Shown: positions 41,458 to 53,507, counted from the stretch's first letter. The stretch: 64,000 bases of DNA from Gnomoniopsis sp. IMI 355080 (GCA_027946555.1 JAPEVC010000130.1:40659-104658); one strand, 5' to 3'. Program-made: numbers and translations. Notes: generated by a model not told the origin, from the sequence alone.

Positions 41458-44150
41458 ATGGAACAAACCGAGGACGGTTTCGTGCTCGATGATCACAGGG
41501 TAACATTCCAGCTCTCACGCATCTAAAAACAGCCGCTCATAGTGAAGTCTAGGTTGCGTTCGTCTTCGGCCAAGACGATGAGGCTGCACCGCGCCCAACA
41601 AAGCGGAGGAGGGTCTCGAAGAATGTCGCTTCTGCAGAGGCCAGGCGGACTCAGACTCAGGGACACATACTTCCCGAATTCGTGCCGCTATTCAACGGAG
41701 CTGAGAAACCTGAGTTGGTGCAATTGAGACAGAAGCAGTTCGCGACGAGCTGGGCCGCTATCGACGCCCGCATCCAGGTGCGCTCTGCCCCTGAACCACC
41801 CATTCCCTCGAATAACCCCAATCCAGGAAGCCACAACATCGTTTCTCCTCATACTCGGGGGATCATCGCTGACATGGGACACGGAAGGATGTACTGAAAA
41901 ACTCCAACCGCACAACCCTCGACGCAGTCTCCTCGTTTGTGCGCGACGCGACTCTTGAAGCGTCACCGGACAAGATCCCCGCCGCGCTGATCGTCACGGG
42001 GCCGAACATTGCCTCGCAGGACCTCTTGTTCACCCAGCTCGGCGACGCTGTCCAGGAAGAGGGCTGGTTCGTGCGGCTGCGATCGACCGAGGCTCCGAAT
42101 TTAAAGGCCACGTTGCGGAAAATCATTCGTGATGTTATGAGGGCTGGGACTGCTGGGGTGGGGGATGGGGAGGACGAGGAGGTGGCTGTTGGTAAGGATG
42201 TGAGTGATGTTGACTTTTGCTCCCCCCTGACGGTTGTGTACCCTTCTGCTGTGGTGTATGGCTCTGTGATGGGCTGGATGTCTTTGTGATTTCCGGCTGC
42301 TTTCACGACGATGGGCCATGTGACCCATGGGGATATGACTTGGTGGTTCAGCGGGATGGATATCTCATGCATGGCTGCTTACCACGCATTCTTCAGTACC
42401 CATGATTGCAAGCTTCAAATATGCACGATGGCTGACTTTGTCTATCTTCCAGGGACGAAAATATCTCAACTACGATTTGGAGGCTCTATATGCACATATC
42501 AAGCCTCATGAGTCGAAGCAAGTCACTATTGCCTTTCAGGACAGTGAGGCCTTTGACACCAGCCTCCTCTCTGATCTGATCACCCTTTTTAGGTAAGCGA
42601 TTTGTTGTCACAATGCTCAAGAGAATATGGGTTGACAATTTTCAGCTCTTGGAAAGGCCGAGTATCATTCACCCTGCTCTTCGGTATAGCTACTTCAGTC
42701 GAGCTATTTCAGGCTCGATTGCTGAAGTCGACAAGCCAAAGCCTGTATGGAGCTCAGTTCGATGTTGCCCAGATGTCATCCATCTTGGAAAGTGTCTTCA
42801 AGTGCGCTGTTGCTCATCAGACCTGTCCACTGAAGTTGGGGCCAATGTTCTTGAGCAGCCTGGTTGAACGGCAACATAGCCAGGTGGCAAGCATCCAGGT
42901 GTTCATCAGCTCGTTGAAGGTAGGCCGAACCAGACTTTCGGTACTGAAAAGACGAGATAACTGACCATCGACAGTATGCTTATATGTGCCACTTCTACGC
43001 CAATCCCCTCTCTGTCCTCCTCACCCAGCCGAAACCACCGCAGCCTGAGCATAATGAAGCACTCCGTAACCTCCCATCTTTCCGTCGCCAAGTTGAATCT
43101 GCTGTTGAGAATGGAAAGCTGCAACATGCACGCTCTCTCCTGCTTGACGATGCATACCTGGCCTCGGAGCGTCTGGCAGCGCTGAAGACTACTCAGAACT
43201 GGGAGGACAGTCTCCTCAGATCGCTGGCACTGCTTGTGGCCAGCGAGTTGCCACGGGAGGATTTCATCACACTTTACATCAACGCTCTGGCGAATGGCAT
43301 CGACCTTCGTACAGAGGATTCTGCATTTTTGGAGTCGGTGAAGCGCATGTCTGCGGATGACATTTTATCTATGCTGCACAGGCTTAGCAACGTGGTCAAG
43401 GCTGGCAACCCGGATCTTGGTCTGGAGGGCTGGGCCGCCGAGGACACGGAGAGCTCTCGTATTCTGTCTGAGTTGATAGAGCAAGTTGCTTCTCTTCAAT
43501 CTCAGGCTCAACTCAACGGCAGGCAGCTACGCAGTCAGTACACCGCGCAGAGTCGGGTACTACGCACGACCGTTATCGCGCAAAAGGTCCAGCTGAGTCA
43601 AGACGAGTCAAGTTTGACGAACGAGGACAAGCTGCTGACCGACTTGATTGACAACTTGTTGGATTTCCTCGCCACGATGATCTCGTGCAAGCCAGCAGAT
43701 ACCATGTTCCTTCATGAGTTGTGGATGTACGAGTCAAAGTCACCACACAAAGACGTCTTTATCCCACGATCGGGTACTATTTTTGAGCGAGCATTATCGA
43801 GACCACATGACTATTTGGCGTGTGCCTGCTGCAGCACTGTGTTTGATGGTGGTAACGCCACAACATTGCCAACGACAAGTCTCCTTTACCATCTCTACCA
43901 AGAGACGGGAGCGCTGATGAATGTCGCCGACATGTGGTCTGCTTTCTACGCAATGGTCGGCAAAACCGCCCCGGACTCGGAGGAAGAATCGACCGCGAAG
44001 ACACCGAGGCCGAAGGATGATGGTGGGTACGATGAGCGCATCGCGCTCGTGCTTTTCTATCAGGGGCTGGCCGACTTAAAGGCAATGGGCTTCGTCAAAG
44101 CCACACGGCGCAGACCGGACCACATCGCCAAGAATAAATGGCTTCTGTGA
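41458..44150 (+). CDS. ORC3: Origin recognition complex subunit 3
   Basis: ORC3 is a core subunit of the complex that marks replication origins and loads MCM helicase. Exons 41458-41499, 41553-41777, 41888-42199, 42453-42592, 42646-42919 and 42975-44150 give 722 aa. The ATPase-like N-terminal part includes PAALIVTGPNIASQDLLF, which lacks a Walker A Lys as in other ORC3 proteins. Next comes the family signature SFTLLFGIATSVELFQARLL. The C-terminal ORC-insert and winged-helix region covers the large last exon, with PHDYLACACC and a terminal GLADLKAMGFVKATRRRPDHI. Intron 2 uses an AAG acceptor. Intron 3 is long (253 nt) and has two possible donors eight bases apart; only the second (GAT|GTGAGT) keeps the conserved frame. 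Confidence 0.93.
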
Positions 44151-45110
44151 GAAAGGGTGGATATGACGACAGCGAACGGGAGGTCCGAGACTATGCGATT
44201 AACGTCTTTAGCACCCGGTGCTAAGTCGTAATTTGAGATTACGTGTCTGCTGGAGAGGGAGCGGGAGGGGGAAACGGAAAAGGGTTGGGCGTGTTTTTTT
44301 AGAGTGGTCCCGACAGAGTGGTTCCCCAAGATCCGAGTGAAATGTCTCGGACAAACTCCCCACGGGTGACCGGGAAAATGTCAAAGCAATGAGTTTTCAG
44401 TCACAATACTGTCCGCACAAATGGGGTGGTGAATCTAGTGAGTCTAAGGAGAGACCCGTGGACAAAGGCGACAAAGAGCCTTCGAACCCAAGACGCCTTT
44501 CTAGCCTTTCTCACACAGGCTATTTTTTGAACATGCACGGCCCGAAGATTGACAAAGCTGAATATTTACAGTTCTCAGGGGCATTTTGTACAAGAGCGAA
44601 GAATGCGCCCTCACCCGCGAATCAACCAGAAAAGCCTTTTTGATCAACTTGTATTCCTATTCATTACTTGCAGCAATCCCTTTGCGACTTGAAACAGAAG
44701 GCACATTCACTACTCAGTCACAACCATTAGAGAAGAAGAAAAGTGTCACGAACTGTTGCTATTCGGCCAGCGTAAGCCCATCAAGCCTCTAGGCAGAGCA
44801 TTCTCGTCTCTTTTTATACTCTGTCACACTTTCACACACACTCACCTATCTACTCCCACCCTCTCCTCTGACTCCTTGAAAGAAGCCCTGTGACTTGGCT
44901 TCCAGCAACTCTTCTAGTATATATATCTTCTCGCTCTCTCTCTTTTTTACATATCAAAAGCGCCACACTTGTCTTCCTGCACATACATCATCACCTGCCT
45001 CACCTCACTTGAGGAAGAACCAAAAAGCCCTAGCTGTACATCTCAGCAGCAGAAACATCAGACGACAGACGACTACTAGAACACCAGACAACTTGAGGAT
45101 CAAAAGAAGA
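44151..45110. other. Intergenic and pyrimidine-rich leader
   Basis: 960 bases between ORC3 and the small gene at 45111. From about 44800 on, the sequence is a long C/T-rich and ACAC-rich tract (for example CTCTCTCTTTTTT near 44937), typical of a fungal promoter and leader. The frame of the next gene stays open upstream but has no ATG. Confidence 0.6.
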
Positions 45111-45762
45111 ATGAACAACTTTAGCATGAACCAAGGCAGCCACAACAACCCTCCACCGTCCCCTCACATGCCTCGGGACGGTAACAGCAATAGCGCTCAC
45201 AACAGCGCCGCCGCCAGCACCGGCGCCGGCTTTGGCACCAGACGAACCACTCGCAACAAGGCGCTCGACAAGAAAATCCAACAGATGGCCCTCCCTCTTG
45301 CACCCCTCGTCCAGCTGACCTCCGGCCATGTACACCCGGCGTTCCCCTCGACACTGCTCAACTTTTGGCTGCTCACAGACGAGCAGCTCGACGAGCTCGC
45401 GCAGTTTTACCACCAGCGATCGCCGTGCCAGTGGACAAGACACTATCCTTGCCCTATCTCGTGGGCGGAGGGATTGACGGTCGAGGAGAAGAGGCGCAAG
45501 ATTGGGAAGTTTATTGGGTTGCGAGGTGTAAGTATTTTCCCCCCTTCCCCTCTTTTTCTTCCATTTCGAGCCCCAAAAATCTCTTTGTTACGGTGGAGAA
45601 CAGTGTAGTGACCCAAGAAACCCATGCTAATAGGGTGCGATTTAGTGCGACACTCCCATATTCTTCAGGAGCGAGGAGCAAATCATGGAGGCCGCACGAC
45701 AGGCACGCCTCAAAGCGGATGAGAGCGAGGCTCTCCGGAGAAAGGCGCAAGGTTATTACTAA
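45111..45762 (+). CDS. Small conserved-looking fungal protein, unknown function
   Basis: Exons 45111-45527 and 45646-45762 give 177 aa from the first ATG. The N-terminus is Asn/Ser/Gly-rich and disordered, then RRTTRNKALDKK. The central block has an aromatic-rich pattern, HPAFPSTLLNFWLLTDEQLDE, AQFYHQRSP, YPCPISW, then KRRKIGKFIGLRGCDTP, which I believe recurs in unnamed fungal proteins. The intron falls between LRG and CDTP. The C-terminal helix is charged (EEQIMEAARQARLKADESEA). There is no signal peptide or membrane span. No function is assigned. Confidence 0.8.
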
Positions 45763-46470
45763 GAGGGAAATACCATGGCTGATTGATTCGTCGAGGCGTG
45801 TTCTGCGCTTTTTAGCATCCCTTTCAGCATGCACAAACCCTTCTTGGACCACATCATTATGTTGTGGTACATCAAACTACACATCATATACATACCGATA
45901 CAGTGTACATCACCAACATGGCTATCATGGTCATGTAGCATTTAGCGTTGTCTTTTCTTTTGGGTTTTAGCAAGCCAAGCACAACATCCTGTACTTTTAG
46001 CATTAGATACCTTGCACGCACACCAGCCGGAGTACCGAAAAGTCAAGGGCGATTGGACCTCTTTTGCCACTAGGCATGGAGTCCTGGGGATTCCAAAAAC
46101 GTGTCGAGGTTGTAGAAATAATCGGTGGTTCTATGATCGATATACGTTCAGCACAATATAGCTGCGGAAAATGTATTATATTTTTGGGCACATTTCTTGC
46201 GAATTGGCTTTTCTTCCTTCAGCTTCCTTCAAGTGACTTGTCTGTGCAAGACTCGAGAAAAGCCGTCCTTCAACGCCGTGCAACCGTAGTAATGCCTTGA
46301 ATGCCAAGACCCCAAATCTCTCCGAATTTCTGCGTGAGCAGCCGAGTACGAAGATAGTAATATACAGATTCCGAATGGAACCGGTCGGTAGTCCCCCTGT
46401 TCATCAAATGACCAAAAGCCGTGATGAACACCAGCAGAAGCGTGACAGTCTAATTTCTGGGCCTGGAACG
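45763..46470. other. Convergent 3' intergenic region
   Basis: About 700 bases tail to tail between the 177-aa gene and SEC66. I see no gene, repeat or clear structure. Confidence 0.6.
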
Positions 46471-47315
46471 CTATTTCTTGCCCTTCTTCTTCTTGCCGCC
46501 ACTGCTGCTTTGAGGCCTCTCAGCTGGGGTGGTTGCATCCACGAGGATGCCATCATCAGATGAGGTCTTCTTGTCTCCTTCCTCGTCCAACTCTTTCATG
46601 AATCCCTCTGAAATGGCTGCGCGGCGCTTCTCCCACCACTCTTTCTCCGCCTCTGTCTTGGATTGGATCTCGTCGAGTCGGCTGAGGAATGCGGTGTTGG
46701 CATTAATCTCGTTGGCGGTCTGGAAGATCGTTTGGCCCCAGTTAGGTGCGAGTCCGTTGGCCTAGTGAAACTTCATGTTAGCACCACTGGCCAAGCGTCT
46801 ACCGAGCCTAATCAGCCCCGCAGGGAGTCAAGATTACTACGTACCTCCATCACGACATCCCGTAGCTCAGCCTCCATCTCGTTCTCGGCTCGCGTAAACC
46901 GCTGAAACAGATCGTCGCCCACACTGCCCTTCTGTAATAGAGTCGTACACGCTTGCTTAGCGCTCCGAATCTGTATGATACGTTGGATGTCCTCGACGGC
47001 GCGACGAATCAAGGCAGCGCGCAAGATGCTCTGGGGCACTTGAGGCGCCTTCTCTTGGCCCGGCTCCGGCTCTTGGTGGAGTAGTGTTAGGTAAACGTCT
47101 TTCTGGAGGTGTTGACCGAACCATGGTTCGAGGTTTGCCTTTTGCGCTGTGATCATTGTTAGCCATAACAGTCCTTCCTCACTCTGGCGCTGAAGAGGCT
47201 GCCACTCACAAGCCTTGCGCTTCCTGTAAACGCTAGAAAACGTAACAAAGGTGCCACCCAGTACCAGGATGTAGGCGAAGGGGAGGATGAGTCCCCTCCA
47301 ATCGACTGAAAACAT
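46471..47315 (-). CDS. SEC66: ER translocon subunit Sec66 (Sec71)
   Basis: Non-essential subunit of the Sec62/Sec63 complex for post-translational import into the ER. Exons 47315-47210, 47146-46845 and 46761-46471 give 232 aa. A single membrane span near the N-terminus (LILPFAYILVLGGTFVTF, about 9-26) is followed by a basic stop (YRKRKA), giving a lumenal N-terminus and cytosolic body. The Sec66 signatures are ANLEPWFGQHLQKDVYLTLL, LRAALIRRAVEDIQRI and ANGLAPNWGQTIFQTANEI. The C-terminus is Lys-rich (GGKKKKGKK). Reading through the first intron stays in frame, which could mislead gene callers; the consensus donor GTGAGT and CACAG acceptor favour splicing. It is head-to-head with NPL4. Confidence 0.93.
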
Positions 47316-47911
47316 GATGGCGCACTGAAAGTCTTTGTGCGTATTGTATTGAATTCGAATCCCTCAGATTACAATAAATCAATAGAAGGAAGTTCGCGCG
47401 ACAAAGGAAACAGTCGGCAAGCTGGGGTGTAGTGGGTGGAATTAAGACTGTCTGGTGGAGGACAGACAGCAGCAAAGGGCAAAATAAGCCTGCCCTTGCA
47501 GAGGCCAGACTTCAAATTCACAAGCCGCAGTCACACCTGGCCCGGCAATAAGTGCCTGCCACCTCGGTCACCCCTGTCCCTACAGGGGTGGTCCCCTGTC
47601 CTTGTCTGCCGATGTGGTCCGTGCCTCTTGCTCTCCAACATTGTCGTCATCTTTAGTGCCTGGCAGTGTGAGTGGCACCGGTGGCCAGAGCTTCAAGTGC
47701 GGAACATACCAGACTTTCCAAATTCAATATCCTTGAACAATTCACAACAGGGTGTTTGGTTTTCTGCTCTCTTTTCCTCGATGACAAGGCTTGGATGCTT
47801 CATCAACTCTCCAGAAGTCACCCCACACCGTTGGCATTTGCACTGCCAGACAAGCCGACTATCGTAAATCATCCGTCTCATCGTCGTGCAGCTTGATCAC
47901 ATACCGCCAGA
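47316..47911. promoter_or_regulatory. Bidirectional promoter, SEC66 and NPL4
   Basis: 596 bases between divergent start codons of two ER-linked genes. I recognise no unfolded-protein-response element with confidence. Confidence 0.5.
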
Positions 47912-49968
47912 ATGTTGTTGAGAGTTCGAGGGCCTGATGGCATGCTCCGAGTCACCGCTGAAAAGACAGACACCTTCAATGACTTTGCCCAGAAGTTTCT
48001 GTCCCAGCTCCCACCAACCGTCGATCCGAGTACCCTCTCCTTCTCGAACTCGCCCGGCGGACAAGACTTTAAGAATGTGACCGAGATTGGCCACCTGGCT
48101 GTCGGACAAGTTGGGCTTGGCCATGGAGATGTAGTCTTCATAAAGTACAGCCAAGTGCAGAGCTTGGGAAACGGCGTGGCGAATGGAGACACACATACCA
48201 AGGAAAAGGCACCGCTGGCCTCCACCACAAACCGTCTGAACGGCAAGCCCGTCCTTCCTACCGAAGACCTGCCGATTGATCCTCCCCCTCTAGCGTCTCC
48301 GACTAAAGAGAGAATCAAGAACCCTTGGGAGGTTGTGGTGCAGTCAAAGCTCGATGATGCGCTGGACAAGAAGCCGGGCAAGATCCCTCGGAAGATGGAC
48401 GTTAAGATGTGCCGGCATGGTCCGAAAGGCATGTGTGACTTTTGCCAGCCTCTCGACCCTTTTGATGCCAAGTACCTGGAGGAGAAGAAGATCAAGTACA
48501 TGTCTTTCCACTCTTACCTGAAAAAGATCAACGCCGACAAGAACAAGCCCGAATCCGGAAGCTCGTACATACCGCCCCTCGTCGAACCCTACTACCGTGT
48601 AAAGCGAGACTGTCCGTCTGGGCACCCCCAGTGGCCCGAGGGTATCTGCACCAAGTGTCAACCAAGTGCCATCACATTGCAGCCACAACAGTTCCGAATG
48701 GTGGATCATGTTGAATTCGCATCGCCGGCTATTATCGACACCTTTCTAAACTCATGGCGTATGACGGGATCACAACGATTAGGATTTCTGTACGGTCGCT
48801 ACGAGGAATACGATGTGGTTCCACTTGGCATCAAGGCGGTGGTCGAGGCCATTTACGAGCCGCCCCAGATTGACGAAGTTGATGGTGTCACTCTGAATCC
48901 TTGGGACAACGAGAAGGACGTCAACCAGGTCGCACGGCTGTGCGGTCTGCAGCAAGTTGGTGCCATTTGGACTGACCTCCTCGATGCAGGAGCTGGTGAT
49001 GGCTCAGTGCTGTGCAAGAGACACGCGGACTCATATTTTATTGCTTCACAAGAAATTTGTTTCGCTTCTCGTCTGCAGGCCCAACACCCCAAACCCTCCA
49101 AGTGGAGCGACACGGGTCGCTTCGGATCTGACTTTGTCACCTGCGTCATATCAGGCAACGGCGAGGGCGGGATCGAGATTAGCGCTTATCAGATGTCCAA
49201 CGATGCCGTGGAGATGGTGCGAGCCAACATCATCGAACCTTCCGCCGACCCTACGCGGATGTTGGTTCAGGAGGAGGAAGAGGATGACGGTTCAACAAGC
49301 AGAACACGGTACATACCAGAGGTGTTCTACCGTCAGATCAACGAGTACGGTGCCAATGTGCAAGAGAACGCCAAGCCCGACTTCCCGGTCGAGTATCTGT
49401 TTGTGACCTTGACACACGGCTTTCCCGATAATTCACAACCTATTTTCAAGGATCTTGGCTTCCCCATCGAAAACCGAGAGTATATGGGAGAGGTCCAGGA
49501 ACACAGCAAGGTGGCAACAAAACTCAAAGCGAGCGGCTCATCAGATAATGGACAGCTTGTCGTGTCGGACTTCCACTTCCTCTGCTTCTTGCACAGCATG
49601 GGCGTGCTGAGCAAGGTAAGCTCTCTTCCTCTGGAGATCAGATTCGCATTTCTAATCATCATTATCATCATTCACAGGACGAAGAGGCACTCCTCTGCAG
49701 GGTGGCTACTGGTCATGACCTCGCGGACGCATTCCAGCTCAAATCGACGACCGGATGGCAGACATTGTTGGCAATCTTGCAGTCGACTGGTGAGAGAACC
49801 CCCCTAAAGAGACGTCGTGACGAGTCGGACCCGGGCTCCAGCAACTCCTCTCCTTTCCGTTCACATACAGACGACCCTGAGGCCGAACATGTTGCTAAGC
49901 GCCTTGCTGCCGTTAGGCTGAATCGAACCACGGTTACGCCAGACAACGAAGTAATTGATTTGACCTGA
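47912..49968 (+). CDS. NPL4: Nuclear protein localization protein 4 (Cdc48 cofactor)
   Basis: Npl4 pairs with Ufd1 on Cdc48/p97 and binds ubiquitin chains to extract proteins in ER-associated degradation. Exons 47912-49615 and 49678-49968 give 664 aa. A ubiquitin-like N-terminal domain (1-80) starts MLLRVRGPDGMLRV. The zinc-finger region has CRHGPKGMCDFCQP and CPSGHPQWPEGICTKCQP. The MPN-like domain follows, with VEFASPAIIDTFLNSWR, QRLGFLYGRYEEY and a C-terminal LFVTLTHGFP. It ends with a Ser-rich tail and DNEVIDLT. The intron separates the last structured block (HSMGVLSK) from the tail. The start is the only plausible ATG. Certainty is very high. Confidence 0.97.
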
Positions 49969-50336
49969 ATAACGACCACATCTGGACTGGTGGAAACGAT
50001 AGCGGCTTGCGGGGTTGTTGAGTGGGAAGAGGACTATGTTATCTGAAGCATAGTCTCCTGGTGTGATTGGTGTTGACGGCTAGAATGGTCGTGCTGTTGT
50101 TATGGGCCTTGGGGCGTTCATGGATACAAAGAAGCATGATGCATTCTAGACCCGCAAGGCGGCTGCGAAATCAATTCACATCATCGGATTGCAAGTTGAC
50201 TGGAATTGAAATGCCTAGGCAATCTCATTTACACAAAATTTGAGATGTGCTGCGATTCTGCAGTGACAGGAGTCGCATACAGCAAGTGCTATGTGGTGTC
50301 TTGAACCATTTGTATAGTACACACGGCGCCCGTCAA
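49969..50336. other. Convergent 3' intergenic region
   Basis: 368 bases between NPL4 and the PPR gene, tail to tail. It should contain both 3' UTRs; nothing else is seen. Confidence 0.6.
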
Positions 50337-53177
50337 TTAATCTACATCTGTCGGCGCCGTCAGCGTAGCCTCAGCCAAGCCCATCTCCTCTTTCGTCCTT
50401 TGTAGCAACTCCCCAGTGTTCTCGTTTGTCGACTTCTGCAACCTCGTGTAGTAGAACGAGAGCAGGATCTCGTACAAGACCTTCCAGTCCTTCATGCCTT
50501 CCGCGGTCAAATTTTTGTCTAGGTGCCCCTGCTGTTGCATATTCTCCACCAATGCCTGAAGTTTCAGTGTCGCACGTACAATCAGCTTGTGCGTTCGCGG
50601 AGTCGGCTTATCGATCCCCTCGACCCCCTCGATCATCTCCAGCATCACACCGCGCGTGAGCTGGTACTTCAACACGTCACGCAGTCCCATCAGCGCCACC
50701 GACACACCAGCCCAGTCGTCCACCTTGCGAAAGCTGTGCAGGATCAGCTTCGCCTGCTGCTCGGACAACGGTGACTTGCGGCCTCGCTGGCCCGCCTTGT
50801 CTTGATATACCCAGCTGGACCGCATCATATCCGCAAACACGGCGCGAGCCTGGCTTGTGGACTCGGCTATTATGCGCTCGTTGACAAGAGGCACGCGTGA
50901 TTTATTGGCTGGCAGCGAGGAGAAGAGGATGGCAAAGGTGTCTATGGAGGGGAGCACGTCATGCTCGTGCACCATGAGGTTGTACAGGTCGCGGGCCATG
51001 TCGCCGCGGTCCTGCGCGACCGCCGCGGCGATGAGTTCGTTCATCATCATGGCATCGCCCGGCATCTCGCACTGCTTGTACGCAACGAAGAGCTCTTCAA
51101 GCCGCTTGAAGAGCCCACGCTCCCGGTATTCGCCGGCGAGGATAATGAATGTTTCGACGGTCGCTTTCGGGACCATGCCGTAGTCCATCTCGGGCTTGTC
51201 CTTGTTTTCCGAGGCGTTGGGCCGATTGTCCAAGAGGCGAATGGGCCATTCGACAAGAGCCTCGCGCTTACGGAGGTCGACAAAGGTCTGGCGGCTGCGA
51301 ATCATGGCCCAGGCGAGGCTGTAGGCCTTCTCACGGTTGAGAACGGTGCCGGTACGGAGCCAGGCGCCGATGAGTCCGTTGACTTGAACGGAGGCGGCCA
51401 TGACACCGTTCTTTTGCATGAAGACGAGGACGTTATAGGCGCCGTCGAGGTCGCCTTCGCCAATGAGGCGCTTAAGCCACTTGCCAAAGAAGAATTGGTT
51501 GCGCGTTTGGTTTGGAAGCTTGGCTTTGCCGTGGAGGTTGATGGTGCCGGCGAACATCATGTCGGTGAAGGCGAACATAGCATAGTCGGTGTGGCCGGTG
51601 CGAAGGAAGACCGAGATCACGTCGTCGTAGTCCTGAATCTCCAGCGGCTTCTCTAGCTTTGTGGCGAGGTCGCGCATGCGCCTGTAGAAGGCAAAGCCCT
51701 TCTCCGCAGTGTCTGGAGCGGCACAATAGACTTGTATGAGATGTAGCAGCACACGCGAATCTGCCGGGTTGGATGGCGTGGACCGCTCGAGAAGATTCTT
51801 GCAAGCCCGTTCAGCGCGCTCCACGTCTCCGACATCACACCACATCCGCACGCCCAGCTCCCAGTACAGAATCGTCGCGCGAGAGTCTTGGTGTCCAAGC
51901 CGCGTCACACCTCTCTTCCACCAGTCCAAGGCCTCTTCCACCGCGTTGCACTTGTAGGCAGCCTCGATGGCTAACAGCTCCTGTTCGTGGCTGAGAGACG
52001 CACCGGCGGCGAGCATAGCTTTGGACAATCTGCGAATGCGCTTCAGTCTCTGAGGGTTTGAGGGACCGTCGTGGGCAAAAATGGTCCACAGAGCCTGCCA
52101 AACACTTTCGTGAACCGTGGTGTGCCGTTCAGTCATCACGTCGACCAAGCCGATGAAGGACTGGCTTGTGAGAGTGTCGCGTTCCCTCCTAACCGTCTCG
52201 GTCTTGCCGATCGCTGCCATCGAGGCTTCCAGTCGTTGTTTTAGCCGACCGGCGAGATGCTCCAACTTGCGTAATTGCAAAGGGCTGTGCTTATCCTTGG
52301 AGAGGACGATGGGCGGTATATCCTCGTAGTTTTGTAGCCCATTTTCCTTTGCTGCAATATTATTGGTATCTTCCGTGAAACCAGAGCCAGCTGTATCTTT
52401 CACAAGGGGCTCACCCTTGGCTCCGGCCCTCAAAGTGTTCAATGCATCCTGGAAGGCGGAGACAGCTTCCTTGAGCTCTGGTGTATCATCGTAATTGGTC
52501 CTTGATATGGCCTTCGCGAGTGGACCTATGACATCCTCGACCTTGGCGTCTGAGTCTGAGGCTTCTTCAACGTTCATGGCACTCTGAGGCGATTTCTCGT
52601 CGGTTTCATCATAACTTCTCAGGGCCGCGCGAAATGCTTCGATCGCGCCTGGTGGACCGTGCTTTTCCAAGACTTTCTCCAGGTAGCTATCCAGCCGGTC
52701 AGACTTTCCAAGGGTTGCTTCAAGCACCTTCGCCTTTTCGTCAATGCTCCGCCCTAACTTCTCGAGATCCTCAAAGCCCGGTTCTGGCTCGCCATCGTCC
52801 TCGCCTAAGGCTTCAACTTTCCCTGTCTTCGCATCTTTCGTAAAGTACTTGATCTTTGGCCTGTTGGCACGAGTTTCTTCTGTGTCCGGGTCTTGCTCTG
52901 GTTCCAATCCTGCTTCCCAGAGTTCGTCTGGCTCGATTGGCTCAGTGAGCACTTTCCTTATGAGCTCTTCATCCTTGCTCGTGAATTTGCTCCTCGAAGG
53001 CTCTCCTCCCGGTGCAGCCCTTAGCGATAAAGATCCCCTTCCTGTCCGGGATTTGCGGGCGTAATTTCGTGTGAAGCGTTGTGGCGCTTGTGAGAGGCCA
53101 AGCGCCGTCAGACAGGAACGACAGACGTAACTATTTCTGCGGGTCGCTAATTCGATCAAGGAAGTCCGTGAAGGCAT
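50337..53177 (-). CDS. Mitochondrial pentatricopeptide-repeat-type protein
   Basis: Intronless frame of 946 aa. The N-terminus is basic and lacks acidic residues after the first few positions (ATRRNSYVCRSC, RFTRNYARKSRTGRG), typical of a mitochondrial presequence with a CxxC pair. A long acidic, disordered stretch (about 60-330) precedes helical-repeat sequence from about 370 to 900, with PPR-like units such as LIQVYCAAPDTAEKGFAFYRR, AYNVLVFMQKNGVMAASVQ and ARDLYNLMVHEHDVLPSIDT. PPR proteins bind organellar RNA for processing or translation. Which mitochondrial transcript it serves cannot be told. It is head-to-head with RCL1 across 330 bases. Confidence 0.85.
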   Translation of the reverse strand: MPSRTSLIELATRRNSYVCRSCLTALGLSQAPQRFTRNYARKSRTGRGSLSLRAAPGGEPSRSKFTSKDEELIRKVLTEPIEPDELWEAGLEPEQDPDTEETRANRPKIKYFTKDAKTGKVEALGEDDGEPEPGFEDLEKLGRSIDEKAKVLEATLGKSDRLDSYLEKVLEKHGPPGAIEAFRAALRSYDETDEKSPQSAMNVEEASDSDAKVEDVIGPLAKAISRTNYDDTPELKEAVSAFQDALNTLRAGAKGEPLVKDTAGSGFTEDTNNIAAKENGLQNYEDIPPIVLSKDKHSPLQLRKLEHLAGRLKQRLEASMAAIGKTETVRRERDTLTSQSFIGLVDVMTERHTTVHESVWQALWTIFAHDGPSNPQRLKRIRRLSKAMLAAGASLSHEQELLAIEAAYKCNAVEEALDWWKRGVTRLGHQDSRATILYWELGVRMWCDVGDVERAERACKNLLERSTPSNPADSRVLLHLIQVYCAAPDTAEKGFAFYRRMRDLATKLEKPLEIQDYDDVISVFLRTGHTDYAMFAFTDMMFAGTINLHGKAKLPNQTRNQFFFGKWLKRLIGEGDLDGAYNVLVFMQKNGVMAASVQVNGLIGAWLRTGTVLNREKAYSLAWAMIRSRQTFVDLRKREALVEWPIRLLDNRPNASENKDKPEMDYGMVPKATVETFIILAGEYRERGLFKRLEELFVAYKQCEMPGDAMMMNELIAAAVAQDRGDMARDLYNLMVHEHDVLPSIDTFAILFSSLPANKSRVPLVNERIIAESTSQARAVFADMMRSSWVYQDKAGQRGRKSPLSEQQAKLILHSFRKVDDWAGVSVALMGLRDVLKYQLTRGVMLEMIEGVEGIDKPTPRTHKLIVRATLKLQALVENMQQQGHLDKNLTAEGMKDWKVLYEILLSFYYTRLQKSTNENTGELLQRTKEEMGLAEATLTAPTDVD

Positions 53178-53507
53178 GGGTGACAGGAGACGAGATCAAG
53201 ACAAGAGCATGAAATGTGCTTCTGCTCACTGTGGTCATTTGATAGTTTCGTGAGCGCTCGTGACTACGAGTCTAAGAGTGTGAGCGTGAGTGAGGTGAAG
53301 ACTTCCCAAAAATTGCTGTTATCGGCGCGACAGGAGCTACGATAAGGGTCCCTGTCCATGCAAACCGCCCCAAAAGAGCAGGCGGTCAATTTTATTTTAT
53401 TTTCCTTGCCTCGACCTTTTCCACTCTGGACATCAGTACCTACCACTCCCTCCTTCATGTATCTCCGTATGGGCTTTCCCATAACAACACGTTGACCATC
53501 CGACACG
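53178..53507. promoter_or_regulatory. Compact bidirectional promoter, PPR gene and RCL1
   Basis: 330 bases between divergent start codons, the shortest shared promoter in the window. It includes a TTTTATTTTATTTT run near 53391-53404. No factor site is assigned. Confidence 0.5.

Noticed and set aside
44895..45110. N-terminal extension of the 177-aa protein
   Set aside because: No ATG before 45111 in this frame; the sequence is a C/T-rich leader.
47147..47209. SEC66 intron 1 read as coding sequence
   Set aside because: It stays open in frame, but consensus splice sites flank it and removing it restores the continuous Sec66 family sequence.
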